From Hypericibacter sp963696655 (GTDB lineage Bacteria; Pseudomonadota; Alphaproteobacteria; Dongiales; Dongiaceae), in the NCBI GenBank assembly GCA_963696655.1, contig CAVOLB010000169.1, positions 57,765 through 121,764 on the forward strand: a stretch of DNA of 64,000 nucleotides. Reading direction: 5' to 3'. Position numbers and translations under genes: made by a program. Positions within the stretch are counted from its first letter, which is position 1. Every line of letters begins with the position of its first letter. Of this stretch, positions 16,588-24,989 are shown piece by piece. The notes below the pieces were generated by a model. That model did no database searches, was not told the origin of the DNA, and saw only the letters and a program-made list of their open reading frames with translations.

Positions 16588-18117
16588 ATGCGCGTGCTTT
16601 TCGTCCATCCCGGCCCCTTGATGTATAGCGAGATCTATCTGCGCCTGGAGCCGCTCGGCATGGAGCGGGTCGCCCAGGCGGTACGCGCCGCGGGCCACGA
16701 GGTCCGGCTGATCGATCTGCAGACTTTCGGGCATGAGGATTTCGCGGCCGAGCTCAAGAGCTTCGCCCCGCGCGCCATCGGCTTCTCGCTCAACTACCTC
16801 GCCAACCTGCCGGAGGTGGTCGATCTCGCGAAGAGCGCCAAGCAGCAGATCAAGGATTGCTACGTGTTCGTCGGCGGACACAGCGCCTCCTTCATCGCCG
16901 ACGAGCTGCTCGAGCATGGCGCGGGCTCAATCGACTGCGTGCTGCGCGGCGAAGGCGAGATCTCGACGCCGATGCTGATTTCGGCGGTCGAGGACGGCGG
17001 CATCGATCGCGTCCCCGGCACCGTCACCGCCAAGGGCCGCGGGCCCGTTCCGGTGCTGCTGGAGAATGTGGACCAGTTCCCGCCGGCGCGCGACCTGCTG
17101 CGCCGGCGCAAGAACTACTTCATCGGCGTGCTCGACCCCTGCGCCTCGATCGAGTTCACGCGGGGCTGCCCCTGGGACTGCTCCTTCTGCAGCGCCTGGA
17201 CCTTCTATGGCCGCAGCTACCGCATGGCGAGCGCGGAGGCGGCGGGCGAGGATCTGGCCTCGATCAAGGAACCCAACGTCTTCATCGTCGACGACGTCGC
17301 CTTCATCCATCCCGAGCATGGATTTGCGATCGGGCGCGAGATCGAGAAGCGCAACATCCGCAAGCAATACTACCTGGAGACGCGGGCCGACGTGCTGATC
17401 CGCAACCAGGAGGTCTTCGCCTATTGGCAGAAGCTCGGCCTCAAATATCTCTTTCTCGGGCTGGAGGCCATCGATGCAGAGGGGCTGAAGCTGCATCGCA
17501 AGCGCTCCTCGCCGGGCGTGAATTTCGAGGCGCTCGAGGTGGCGCGCAAGCTAGGGATCAGCGTCGCGATCAACCTGATCGCCGATCCCGACTGGGACAA
17601 GGAGCGCTTCTCGGTCGTGCGCGAATGGGCCTTGAGCGTGCCGGAGATCGTGCATTTCACCGTGGCGACGCCCTATCCCGGCACCGAGCTGTGGCTGACC
17701 GAGGCCCGCCGCCTGGCGACGCGCGACTATCGCCTCTTCGACATCCAGCATGCGGTGCTGCCGACACGCCTGCCGTTGCTCGAGTTCTACGAGCAGCTGG
17801 TGGAGACGCAGCGCATCATCGCCAAGAAGCATCTGGGCGCGAAGGCGATGCGCGACGCGGCGGGCATCATCCTGAAGCTGGCCCTCCAGGGCCAGACCAA
17901 TTTCGCGCGCTCGATCTGGAAATTCGACCGGGTCTATAACGCCAAGCGGCAATTCGCCGACCATCAGCAGGCGGTTCGCTACGCCATCCGCCCGCCGCCG
18001 CCGGCCGTGGCGACGGCGAAGGATTCGGTCGATCTCTATGTCCATCCCCGCCGCGAGCATGCCAAGCGTCAGGCGGTGGCCTTGACCACTGCCATCGAGG
18101 GCCAAGCGCCGATTTAG
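16588..18117 (+). CDS. hpnR: B12-binding radical SAM protein, probable hopanoid C-3 methylase
   Basis: A 509-aa protein starting MRVLFVHPGPLMYSEIYL, with a near-perfect GAGGAGG ribosome-binding site at 16577-16583. Residues 1-150 form a cobalamin-binding Rossmann domain (FVGGHSASFIADELLEHG). The radical SAM core follows, with the cluster motif RGCPWDCSFCS (Cys 194, 198 and 201). The C-terminal third contains FDIQHAVLPTRLPLLEFYEQ and QTNFARSIWKFDRVYNAK. From memory of the family, the N-terminal and C-terminal signatures fit HpnR, which methylates hopanoids at C-3. No other hopanoid gene lies in the window, so the assignment rests on sequence alone. A different methylase of the class B radical SAM group is the alternative. 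Confidence 0.72.
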   Translation: MRVLFVHPGPLMYSEIYLRLEPLGMERVAQAVRAAGHEVRLIDLQTFGHEDFAAELKSFAPRAIGFSLNYLANLPEVVDLAKSAKQQIKDCYVFVGGHSASFIADELLEHGAGSIDCVLRGEGEISTPMLISAVEDGGIDRVPGTVTAKGRGPVPVLLENVDQFPPARDLLRRRKNYFIGVLDPCASIEFTRGCPWDCSFCSAWTFYGRSYRMASAEAAGEDLASIKEPNVFIVDDVAFIHPEHGFAIGREIEKRNIRKQYYLETRADVLIRNQEVFAYWQKLGLKYLFLGLEAIDAEGLKLHRKRSSPGVNFEALEVARKLGISVAINLIADPDWDKERFSVVREWALSVPEIVHFTVATPYPGTELWLTEARRLATRDYRLFDIQHAVLPTRLPLLEFYEQLVETQRIIAKKHLGAKAMRDAAGIILKLALQGQTNFARSIWKFDRVYNAKRQFADHQQAVRYAIRPPPPAVATAKDSVDLYVHPRREHAKRQAVALTTAIEGQAPI

Positions 18118-18228
18118 CCGGCCCTGGGGTCGCGAGGAGAATAGCCGGTTGAAGGCGTCAGGCGCCGTCGCGGGCCCGCGATGACGCGGCTCGCGCCAGG
18201 GTCTTGTGCGTGAAACCGGTGCGACGCA

Positions 18229-19401
18229 TCAGGCCGGCGATGAGGCCGCCCAGGCCGCGAGCTTGCGCATGAATCCGACGCAGGCCTCGACCTGGGCGAT
18301 CTCGATGAACTCGTCGGGCTTGTGCGCCTGCTGGATGCTGCCGGGGCCAAACACCACGGCGGGGATGCCGGTCTGCTGGAAATGGCCGGCCTCGGTGCCG
18401 AAGGCGACGCCAATCGCCGCGTTCACGCCGGTGAGCGCATGGATCAGCGCCTCGGCCGGCGAATCGGGTTCCGGCATCAAGGGCGGCAGGGCGACCAGGG
18501 TTGTGGTCTCGACCGCCGCTTCCTCGGCCGCCTGGCGCATCCGCGGCAGCAGCTCGGTGTCGACGAAGCCCTGGACCCGGGCGACGATCGTCTCCGGCGC
18601 CAGGCTGGGAATGGGCCGGAACTCCCAGATGATCTCGCATCGTCGCGCCACGATGTTGAAGGCGGTGCCGCCATCGATCTGGCCGACATTCACCGTGGTG
18701 TAGGGCGGATCGAAGCTCTCGTCCTGCGGCCCTTCCACGCGCAGCTCCTCGGCCAGGCGCGACAGGAAGGTCAGGAACTCGGCCGCCGAGAAGATCGCGT
18801 TCAGCCCCCGCTGCGGCGCGCTCGAGTGGCCGTCGCGGCCGGTGAAGCGGGTGCGGAACACCAGATCGCCCTTGTGGCGGTTGGCGAGCTGCATCGAGGT
18901 CGGTTCGCCGATGATCGCCATGGCCGGCAGCGGCAGGTTGGCCGCGATGTCGCGCAGCATATGCGGCACGCCGAAGCAGCCGACCTCCTCGTCATAGGAG
19001 AGCGCCAGATGGATAGGCCGGCGCAAGCCGGCCTTCTGGAACTCCGGCACCAGGGCCAGCGCGATCGCGATGAAGCTCTTCATGTCGCTGGTGCCGCGGC
19101 CATAGATCCTGTCGCCGCGCCGCGTCAGGGTGAAGGGATCGCTCGCCCAGGGCTGTCCCGCGACCGGCACCACGTCGGTATGGCCCGACAGCACCACGCC
19201 GCCGGCACGATCCGGCCCGACGGTCGCGAACAGGTTCGCCTTGCGTTTGCTTTCGTCGTAAGTGAGCCGGCTCTCGATGCCACGGCCCGCCAGATAGTCG
19301 CGCACGAACCCGATCAGATCGAGGTTCGAATCCGCGGAGACGGTCGGGAATCCGACCAGCGTCTCGATCATCTCCATCGGCGAATAGCGGCGCGCGCTCA
19401 T
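18229..19401 (-). CDS. argE: Acetylornithine deacetylase
   Basis: A 390-aa M20 metallohydrolase that releases ornithine from N-acetylornithine in arginine synthesis. Zinc ligand motifs are VVLSGHTDVVPVAGQPW, YGRGTSDMKSFIA, LSYDEEVGCFGV, GEPT and FGTEAGHFQQ. The length and the IGEPTSMQLANRHKGDLVF segment fit ArgE better than DapE. It is convergent with the radical SAM gene and followed by no operon partner. About 150 bp separate it from the nsrR-like gene upstream. A second, more distant M20 gene lies at 9967-11241. Confidence 0.83.
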   Translation of the reverse strand: MSARRYSPMEMIETLVGFPTVSADSNLDLIGFVRDYLAGRGIESRLTYDESKRKANLFATVGPDRAGGVVLSGHTDVVPVAGQPWASDPFTLTRRGDRIYGRGTSDMKSFIAIALALVPEFQKAGLRRPIHLALSYDEEVGCFGVPHMLRDIAANLPLPAMAIIGEPTSMQLANRHKGDLVFRTRFTGRDGHSSAPQRGLNAIFSAAEFLTFLSRLAEELRVEGPQDESFDPPYTTVNVGQIDGGTAFNIVARRCEIIWEFRPIPSLAPETIVARVQGFVDTELLPRMRQAAEEAAVETTTLVALPPLMPEPDSPAEALIHALTGVNAAIGVAFGTEAGHFQQTGIPAVVFGPGSIQQAHKPDEFIEIAQVEACVGFMRKLAAWAASSPA

Positions 19402-19549
19402 GACACCTCGGGGGCCGTGGCCTCGACCTAGGCCAGCAGAGATTCCCGGCCTTGGCCAGCACGAAATGCGAACGCGCAGATCGGGAAGGCCATGGCATCG
19501 CTTTCCGTCGCGGCCCGCGGGCTGCGGCTGCCGAAGGTCCGACGCCGCT

Positions 19550-20002
19550 TCAGGCCGCCGGCCGGCCCTCGGGGACCAAACCCAGGCTTCGCGCCAGTTT
19601 TGCCCGCGGCAGCAGCAGATCCGCCAGCGTGTAGCGATCGAGCGTCCGGAGGAAGGCGTCGGTCGCCTCGCGCAGCGCGCGGCGCAGGACGCAGCAGCCT
19701 TCGATCCGGCAGAAGTCCTTCTCGGCCAGGCATCCCATCACGGCGAGATCCTCCTCGGTCTCGCGCACGATCGCGCCCAGATTGATCCGGTCCGGGGACC
19801 TCCCGAGCCTGAGGCCGCCGCCCTTGCCGCGCACGGGCTCGAGATAGCCCTGCTGGCCGAGCCGGTTCACCACCTTCATCAGATGGGTCTTCGAGATGCC
19901 GAAGGTTTGCGCGATCTCCGCGATCGTGGCGAGGCGTTCCCCCTGGGTCCCGACATAGATCAGCGTGCGCAGCGCGAAATCGGTCCCCAATGTCAGACGC
20001 AT
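19550..20002 (-). CDS. nsrR: Rrf2-family regulator, NsrR-like (nitric oxide sensor)
   Basis: A 150-aa Rrf2 protein. The winged helix reads LTLGTDFALRTLIYVGTQ and ISKTHLMKVVNRLGQQGYLE. The cluster-binding loop MGCLAEKDFCRIEGCC supplies three or four cysteines in the NsrR arrangement for an iron-sulfur cluster that reacts with NO. The ATG at 20002 begins at the conserved MRLTLGTDFALR. It is divergent from a truncated haemoglobin gene, and an NsrR-type 11-1-11 palindrome lies in the shared promoter region. The context supports control of NO detoxification. Another Rrf2 member such as RirA or IscR is less likely. Confidence 0.82.
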   Translation of the reverse strand: MRLTLGTDFALRTLIYVGTQGERLATIAEIAQTFGISKTHLMKVVNRLGQQGYLEPVRGKGGGLRLGRSPDRINLGAIVRETEEDLAVMGCLAEKDFCRIEGCCVLRRALREATDAFLRTLDRYTLADLLLPRAKLARSLGLVPEGRPAA

Positions 20003-20099
20003 TTGACCATCCTTCCCTCGCAAAACCGCCCGGCGACGGCGGATCGGGCCTGCCGCGCTGCGACGCCCGACCGCATCCGCGGCGGCGGTTTCCTGTTAT

Positions 20100-20122
20100 A
20101 AGATGTATATGGTATGTATCTT
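20100..20122. promoter_or_regulatory. NsrR-like operator between nsrR and the haemoglobin gene
   Basis: AAGATGTATAT (20100-20110) and GTATGTATCTT (20112-20122) form an imperfect inverted repeat in the 11-1-11 layout of NsrR sites, with 8 of 11 positions symmetric and the diagnostic AAGAT/ATCTT ends intact. It lies 98 bp upstream of nsrR and 71 bp upstream of the haemoglobin start. Confidence 0.7.
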
Positions 20123-20192
20123 TAAGCGCCGAAGCAACGCCGGCGCCGCCCTGCGGCATCGGAATCCCCGCGCTGGCAGAAAGGCCGATCGA

Positions 20193-20669
20193 ATGGACGA
20201 GGATGGCAAACGGTCGGAACGCGATCTGATCGTCGACGACATCGTCACGCGCACCGGGATCGACGAGGCCATGATCCGGCGCCTGGTCCATGGCTTTTAC
20301 GATCGCGCCCGCCTCGACCCGCTGCTCGGCCCGGTTTTCGCGAGCAAAGTCGGGGATTGGGACCATCATCTGGCGAAGATGTGCGAGTTCTGGTCGTCCG
20401 TGGCCCTCATGAGCGGCCGCTATCACGGCCAGCCGATGGTGGCCCATCTACCCCTGCCGATCGGCACGCCGCATTTCGACCGCTGGCTCGAGCTGTTCGG
20501 CGAGACGGCGCGGGTGCTCTGTCCACCCGCGGCGGCGGCTCACTTCCTCGAGCGCGCCTATCGCATCGCGGACAGCCTCGAGCTCGGCATCGCGTTTCAC
20601 AAGGGAGAGATCGGATCGAGCCGGCCGCGGCGCCGGGCGCCGGCCATGCCGGAAACGACGACGTCGTAG
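20193..20669 (+). CDS. Group III truncated haemoglobin
   Basis: A 158-aa globin. MIRRLVHGFYDRARLDPLLG and FASKVGDWDHHLAKMCEFWS match the group III trHb pattern, with distal-side residues near the first motif. The proximal His is in LIGTPHFDRWLELF-like sequence (PIGTPHFDRW). The C-terminus (EIGSSRPRRRAPAMPE) is a basic unstructured tail beyond the globin fold. The ATG at 20193 has AAAGG upstream. Proteins of this group bind O2 or NO, and some are induced by nitrosative stress. The divergent NsrR-like regulator and the palindrome between them support an NO role here. Confidence 0.85.
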   Translation: MDEDGKRSERDLIVDDIVTRTGIDEAMIRRLVHGFYDRARLDPLLGPVFASKVGDWDHHLAKMCEFWSSVALMSGRYHGQPMVAHLPLPIGTPHFDRWLELFGETARVLCPPAAAAHFLERAYRIADSLELGIAFHKGEIGSSRPRRRAPAMPETTTS

Positions 20670-20763
20670 AAGAACTCGCCGCAGGGGGCGCCGGCAAAGA
20701 GTTCGACCTTCCGCGGGGCCGGCGGCTCTATGATCCCGCCTTTGCTCTCCGCGGGAGACCGTC

Positions 20764-21294
20764 ATGAAAAACCTGCCCCTGTCGAAAGTCTATCAATTGC
20801 TCGAGCCGGGGCCGGTCGTGCTGCTGACGACCGCCCGCAAGGGCCGTGCCAACGTCATGACCATGTCCTGGCACATGATGATGGAGTTCGAGCCGCCGCT
20901 GGTCGCCTGCGTCGTGAGCGGCAACGATTACAGCTTCGCGGCCCTGCGGGCGACGCGCGAATGCGTCATCGCGATTCCCGCCTCGAGGCTGGCGTCCAAG
21001 GTGGTGAAGGTCGGCAATTGCTCGGGCCGCGACACCGACAAGTTCAAGGCCTTCGGCCTGACACCGCTGCCGGCCCAGGATGTGAAGGCGCCGCTGATCG
21101 CCGAATGCTTCGCCAATCTCGAATGCAAGGTGACGGATCTACGGCTGGTCGATCGCTATAACCTCTTCATCCTCGAGGTCGTCAAGGCCTGGCGCGATCC
21201 GGCGCAAAGGAACCCCAAGACCATCCACCATCAAGGCTTCGGCAAGTTCGTTGTGGATGGCAGGACGATCACGCTGAAATCGAAGATGCGGTAG
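20764..21294 (+). CDS. Flavin reductase-like FMN-binding protein
   Basis: A 176-aa protein of the flavin reductase-like split-barrel family (DIM6/NTAB). VVLLTTARKGRANVMTMSWH near residue 19 and FAALRATRECVIAIPA are typical of the FMN site. It would reduce free flavin or act as an FMN oxidoreductase in the cytosol. It starts 94 bp after the haemoglobin gene in the same direction and could be co-transcribed, perhaps serving as electron donor. It is also the only small flavin reductase near the HpaB-type hydroxylase at 12192. Both links are inference. Confidence 0.8.
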   Translation: MKNLPLSKVYQLLEPGPVVLLTTARKGRANVMTMSWHMMMEFEPPLVACVVSGNDYSFAALRATRECVIAIPASRLASKVVKVGNCSGRDTDKFKAFGLTPLPAQDVKAPLIAECFANLECKVTDLRLVDRYNLFILEVVKAWRDPAQRNPKTIHHQGFGKFVVDGRTITLKSKMR

Positions 21295-21311
21295 GACGGA
21301 ACGGCGGCAGG

Positions 21312-21707
21312 TTACGGAAGCTCGAAGTCAGGGAGACGCAGGGCATTGCGGTCGAAGGTCAGCGTCCGCGAACAGCCCGCCTTGGTCCCGAGCGCGCCGA
21401 TGAGGGCATCGGCGAATGAACCGAGTCCATCCTTGAGCGCGATCATGGCCGTGAAGACCTCCTGCTCGCTTTCGACGACCAGGACATCGGTTTGAAGCGT
21501 CCGCTCGATGGCTTTTGCGATGTCCCCGTCGGCAAGGCCGTAGGCACGCTCGAGCACCCATACCGTCTCTGCCATCGCCACGACGCTGATGAAACCGGGA
21601 TTCTCCTCGGTCAAGCATCGCTCGATGAGGTTCGAGGCTATCGGCGACTGGATCGGATCGTCCTGCGCGAGATATCGGACCAGAATATTGGTGTCGAGGC
21701 CGATCAT
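21312..21707 (-). CDS. vapC: PIN-domain ribonuclease toxin (VapC family)
   Basis: A 131-aa PIN nuclease. The acidic active-site residues are present: Asp in IGLDTNILVRYL, Glu in MAETVWVLERAY, Asp in GSFADALIGALG and Asp in TLTFDRNAL. Such toxins cleave tRNA or rRNA and stop growth when free of antitoxin. Its ATG overlaps the stop of the antitoxin gene (21704-21707), so the two are coupled. It is a complete and probably functional type II toxin. Confidence 0.87.
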   Translation of the reverse strand: MIGLDTNILVRYLAQDDPIQSPIASNLIERCLTEENPGFISVVAMAETVWVLERAYGLADGDIAKAIERTLQTDVLVVESEQEVFTAMIALKDGLGSFADALIGALGTKAGCSRTLTFDRNALRLPDFELP

Positions 21708-21958
21708 CTGCGCTTGGTACGCGGCGCGCTCTCGGCGGCACCGGCAGCGGCGGCTTTCCGCATTTCCTCGATCGTCACGGGCCGCCGCCGACTTTTGACG
21801 ATGCCCCGCAATGAGGTGGCCGGGAGTTTCGGCAGGAGAACGACGCTCCCATCCGGATGGACGAAGAACTTGATCCGATCGCCCGGTTTCAACCGAAGAT
21901 GATCCCGAATGGCCTTGGGAATCGTCGCCTGGCCTTTGCTGGTGATGGCGGAGTCCAT
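21704..21958 (-). CDS. AbrB/MazE-type antitoxin
   Basis: An 84-aa protein with an N-terminal swapped-hairpin DNA-binding domain (TSKGQATIPKAIRDHLRLKP, then GDRIKFFVHPDGSVVLLP). The C-terminal half (PVTIEEMRKAAAAGAAESA) is the likely toxin-binding helix. It precedes the PIN toxin in one operon with a GGAGG ribosome-binding site. The palindrome directly upstream (21968-21989) is the expected autoregulatory operator. Confidence 0.87.
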   Translation of the reverse strand: MDSAITSKGQATIPKAIRDHLRLKPGDRIKFFVHPDGSVVLLPKLPATSLRGIVKSRRRPVTIEEMRKAAAAGAAESAPRTKRR

Positions 21959-21967
21959 TTTTCCTCC

Positions 21968-21989
21968 ATTACATTTTTGAAAATGTAAT
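21968..21989 (-). promoter_or_regulatory. Toxin-antitoxin operator palindrome
   Basis: ATTACATTTT (21968-21977) and AAAATGTAAT (21980-21989) are perfect inverted 10-bp arms with a 2-nt spacer. The palindrome ends against the GGAGG that serves the antitoxin start at 21958, so a bound antitoxin would block transcription or early elongation. It is strikingly AT-rich in a GC-rich region. Confidence 0.8.
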
Positions 21990-22081
21990 ACCTTGCGGCC
22001 GACCCGTCAAGCCGAGCGGCGGCGCAGGTCTCATGGCGCTCGAATGATCGCGTGCGACATTGACGAAGGGCGAAAATCTGG

Positions 22082-22155
22082 CGTCCCCGGGGTGACTCGA
22101 ACACCCGACCCACAGTTTAGGAAACTGTTGCTCTATCCGGCTGAGCTACGGGGAC
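22082..22155 (-). tRNA. tRNA-Arg (anticodon CCT)
   Basis: The reverse strand folds into a 74-nt cloverleaf. The acceptor stem is GTCCCCG paired with CGGGGAC, the D-arm GCTC/GAGC, the anticodon stem ACAGT/ACTGT with loop TTCCTAA (anticodon CCT, genomic 22119-22121), and the T-arm GGGTG-TTCGAGT-CACCC. It decodes AGG. CCA is not encoded. Its 3' end faces the toxin-antitoxin pair, a position where integrating elements often sit, although no second copy of the 3' end was found. Confidence 0.95.
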
Positions 22156-22362
22156 GCCGTGGGAGGCGAAGCTAGCGGCAGAGGCGCAGCCGCGCAATCG
22201 CCTCGACGTCCGGAAATCGGGCGGCAGAACGCCCCGTCGGCGGGGGGCCGGCGGCTGCGGCCCTCGCCCCTGGCACAGCGCCGACGATCCCTTTACCATC
22301 CGCGGCTTGGCGGTCGATGGTCGAATTGATCGGGGTGGGATCAGCGGGGGAAAAACGGGTCC

Positions 22363-24249
22363 ATGAGCGCCGGCGGCGAAACCGTCACATCAAAGCCGGC
22401 GCGCCATTCCGCGCTCGTCGTCGGCGCGCTCGGCATCGTCTATGGCGATATCGGCACGAGCCCGATCTATGCCTTCCGCGAATCCCTGGCGGCGGCGCCG
22501 AAAAGCCAGACCTGGCCGGAGACGGTGCTGGGCGTGGCCTCGCTGACGCTCTGGGTTCTCATCATCGTCGTCACCGTCAAATATGTCCTGCTCATCATGC
22601 GGGCCGACAATCGCGGCGAGGGCGGCATCCTGTCGCTGGCGGCCCTGGCGCTGCGGCTGAAATCGCCGCGGGGACGCCGCCTGCTGATGATCTCGCTCGC
22701 CATCATCGGCGTGGCGCTCTTCTATGGCGACGGGCTGATCACCCCGGCAATCTCGGTCTTGAGCGCCGTCGAGGGCCTCGAGGTCATCGCCCCCTCCTTC
22801 CAGCCCTATGTCGTGCCCTGCGCCGTCGCCATCCTGGTCGGGCTGTTCGTGATCCAGTCGCATGGCACCGCGCTGGTCGGGCGCCTGTTCGGCCCGATCA
22901 TGGTGGTCTGGTTCAGCGTCCTCGCGATCCTCGGGCTCATCAACGTCATCGGCGAGCCCGGCGTGCTTCGCGCGATCAATCCCGTCTATGGCCTGACCTT
23001 GCTGGCGGCCGGCGGCTGGAAGGCGCTGGCGATCCTGGGCGCCGTGGTGCTGACGGTGACGGGCGCCGAGGCGCTCTATGCCGATATGGGGCATTTCGGC
23101 CGCGCGCCGATCCGCGCCGCCTGGCTGCGTTTCGTGCTGCCGGCGCTCGCGCTCAACTATCTGGGCCAGGCTTCCCTGGTGCTGCGCCATCCCGAGACCG
23201 CCTCCGATCCATTCTTCCTCCAGGCGCCGGCCTGGGGCCTCATTCCGCTGGTGATCCTGGCCACGATCGCGACCGTCATCGCCTCGCAGGCCGTGATCTC
23301 CGGCAGCTTCTCGCTCACCCGCCAGGCGATCCAGCTCGACTATGTCCCGCGCATGGAGGTCCGCCACACCTCGGCGACCGAGATCGGCCAGATCTACATG
23401 CCGCGCGTGAACTGGATCCTGATGATCGGGGTTCTGACCCTGGTGCTGGGCTTCGGCTCGTCGAACAATCTGGCCGGCGCCTATGGCATCGCCGTGACCG
23501 GGACCATGTCGGCCACCACGATCCTGGCCGCGATCGTCGCGCGCTATCTGTGGAACTGGAGCTGGCTCGTCGTGGGACCTCTGTTCGGCGCGCTGCTGGG
23601 CATCGACCTGCTCTTCTTCGGCTCGACCCTGCTCAAGATCCCGAACGGCGGCTGGTTCCCGCTGCTCGCGGGCGGCACGGCCATCTTCATCATGGCGACC
23701 TGGCGGCGCGGCCGGAAGGTCGTCTATGACAAGCTCTATGGCGAGGGGCTGAAGCTGGATTCCTTCCTGGCGCGGCTCGAGGCATCGCCGATGCGCATCG
23801 CCCGCACCGCGATCTTCATGACCGGCGATCCGACCGTGGTACCGCGCGCCATGCTGCACAACATGAAGCACAATATGGTGCTGCATGAGCGCAACGTGCT
23901 GCTGCGGGTCATCATCGAGGATCTGCCGCATGTGCCCGCCGACCAGCGTGTCGTGGTCGAGCGGCTGGGCAAGGGCTTCTTCCGGGCGATCGTGCGTTAC
24001 GGCTATATGCAGGATCCGAACGTGCCAGCGGCGCTGGAGATCGCGCGCAAGCAGGGCCTCGCCACCGACATGATGACGACCTCGTTCTTCATCGGCCGCG
24101 AGACCATGATCCCGTCGAGCAAGCCGGGCCTGCCCTTCTGGCAGGAGCGCCTGTTCATCGCGCTCGCCGCCACCGCCTTGAACGCCACCGCCTTCTTCGA
24201 CATCCCGCCGGGGCAGGTGGTCGAGATGGGCGCGCAGATCGAGATCTAG
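22363..24249 (+). CDS. kup: Low-affinity potassium transporter Kup
   Basis: A 628-aa K+ uptake permease (K+/H+ symporter) of the inner membrane. The signature GALGIVYGDIGTSPIYAFRE at residues about 21-40 is characteristic of the KUP/HAK/KT family. About twelve hydrophobic helices follow up to residue 450 (for example LLMISLAIIGVALFYGDGLI), then a cytosolic C-terminal domain. The length agrees with E. coli Kup at 622 aa. It stands alone with about 200 bp upstream after the tRNA, so it is probably monocistronic. Confidence 0.92.
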   Translation: MSAGGETVTSKPARHSALVVGALGIVYGDIGTSPIYAFRESLAAAPKSQTWPETVLGVASLTLWVLIIVVTVKYVLLIMRADNRGEGGILSLAALALRLKSPRGRRLLMISLAIIGVALFYGDGLITPAISVLSAVEGLEVIAPSFQPYVVPCAVAILVGLFVIQSHGTALVGRLFGPIMVVWFSVLAILGLINVIGEPGVLRAINPVYGLTLLAAGGWKALAILGAVVLTVTGAEALYADMGHFGRAPIRAAWLRFVLPALALNYLGQASLVLRHPETASDPFFLQAPAWGLIPLVILATIATVIASQAVISGSFSLTRQAIQLDYVPRMEVRHTSATEIGQIYMPRVNWILMIGVLTLVLGFGSSNNLAGAYGIAVTGTMSATTILAAIVARYLWNWSWLVVGPLFGALLGIDLLFFGSTLLKIPNGGWFPLLAGGTAIFIMATWRRGRKVVYDKLYGEGLKLDSFLARLEASPMRIARTAIFMTGDPTVVPRAMLHNMKHNMVLHERNVLLRVIIEDLPHVPADQRVVVERLGKGFFRAIVRYGYMQDPNVPAALEIARKQGLATDMMTTSFFIGRETMIPSSKPGLPFWQERLFIALAATALNATAFFDIPPGQVVEMGAQIEI

Positions 24250-24268
24250 CGGCGGCGACCGAGGCGGA

Positions 24269-24970
24269 TCAGCTCAATCCCACCACCGGCAGCGCCGCGC
24301 CATGGATCGCGCGCGCCGCGGGCGAGGCCAGGAACAGGATCACGTCCGCCAAGGCTTCGGGCGCGACCCATTTCGCGGGGTTGGCCTTTGGCATCGCCTG
24401 CCGGTTCTCCGGCGTATCGATGATGCTGGGGAGCACGCAGTTCACATTGATGCCGGAATCGCGCAGCTCCGCCGCCATGCTCTCGGTCAGACGGATGACC
24501 GCGCTCTTGGACGCGATATAGGCGCCCATATGCGCCTTGCCGCTGAGCGCCCCGTAGGCGCCGATATTGACGATCTTGCCGCTCTTGCGCGCGAGCATGC
24601 CGGGCACCACGGCGTGCGAGACGCGCAAGACCGAACCGGCATTGAGCTCCATCATATGGGCCCAGCCCTTGGCGTCGATCTCGTGCACCGCCTCGCCCAT
24701 GGCGAAGCCGCCGGCGATGTTGCAGAGCACGTCGATCTGCCCGAAGCGCTCGATCGCCCTGGCGACGGCCGCGTCGACCGATGCCGCATCCAGGAGATCG
24801 GCCGGACAGGCGAGGACGTCGGCGGCGCCCTCCTTCTTGTAGACCCCGAGATCGCCCAGCTCGCGCGCGACCAGGCAGAGCCTTGCCCCCTGCTTCGCGA
24901 AAGCCGCCGCCGCCGCCCGGCCGAGATTGCCGGTGGCACCGGTGATCATCACCACATCGCTTCTGGCCAT
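24269..24970 (-). CDS. Short-chain dehydrogenase/reductase (SDR)
   Basis: A 233-aa Rossmann oxidoreductase. The cofactor motif is TGATGNLGRAAA near residue 10, and the catalytic Tyr and Lys are in GAYIASKSAV. The usual catalytic Ser position after IVNIG is Ala (IVNIGAYGALS), so the active site departs from classical SDRs. Close relatives may share this change. Substrate is not predictable. It is convergent with kup (19 bp gap) and follows the iminopeptidase gene in the same direction, with a 19-bp gap. Confidence 0.8.
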   Translation of the reverse strand: MARSDVVMITGATGNLGRAAAAAFAKQGARLCLVARELGDLGVYKKEGAADVLACPADLLDAASVDAAVARAIERFGQIDVLCNIAGGFAMGEAVHEIDAKGWAHMMELNAGSVLRVSHAVVPGMLARKSGKIVNIGAYGALSGKAHMGAYIASKSAVIRLTESMAAELRDSGINVNCVLPSIIDTPENRQAMPKANPAKWVAPEALADVILFLASPAARAIHGAALPVVGLS

Positions 24971-24989
24971 GCGAAGCTCCTCGCGTCGC

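Noticed and set aside
22082..22155. Island integration at tRNA-Arg(CCT) with the toxin-antitoxin pair as cargo
   Set aside because: No second copy of the tRNA 3' end and no integrase were found; the adjacent genes have the same base composition as the rest.
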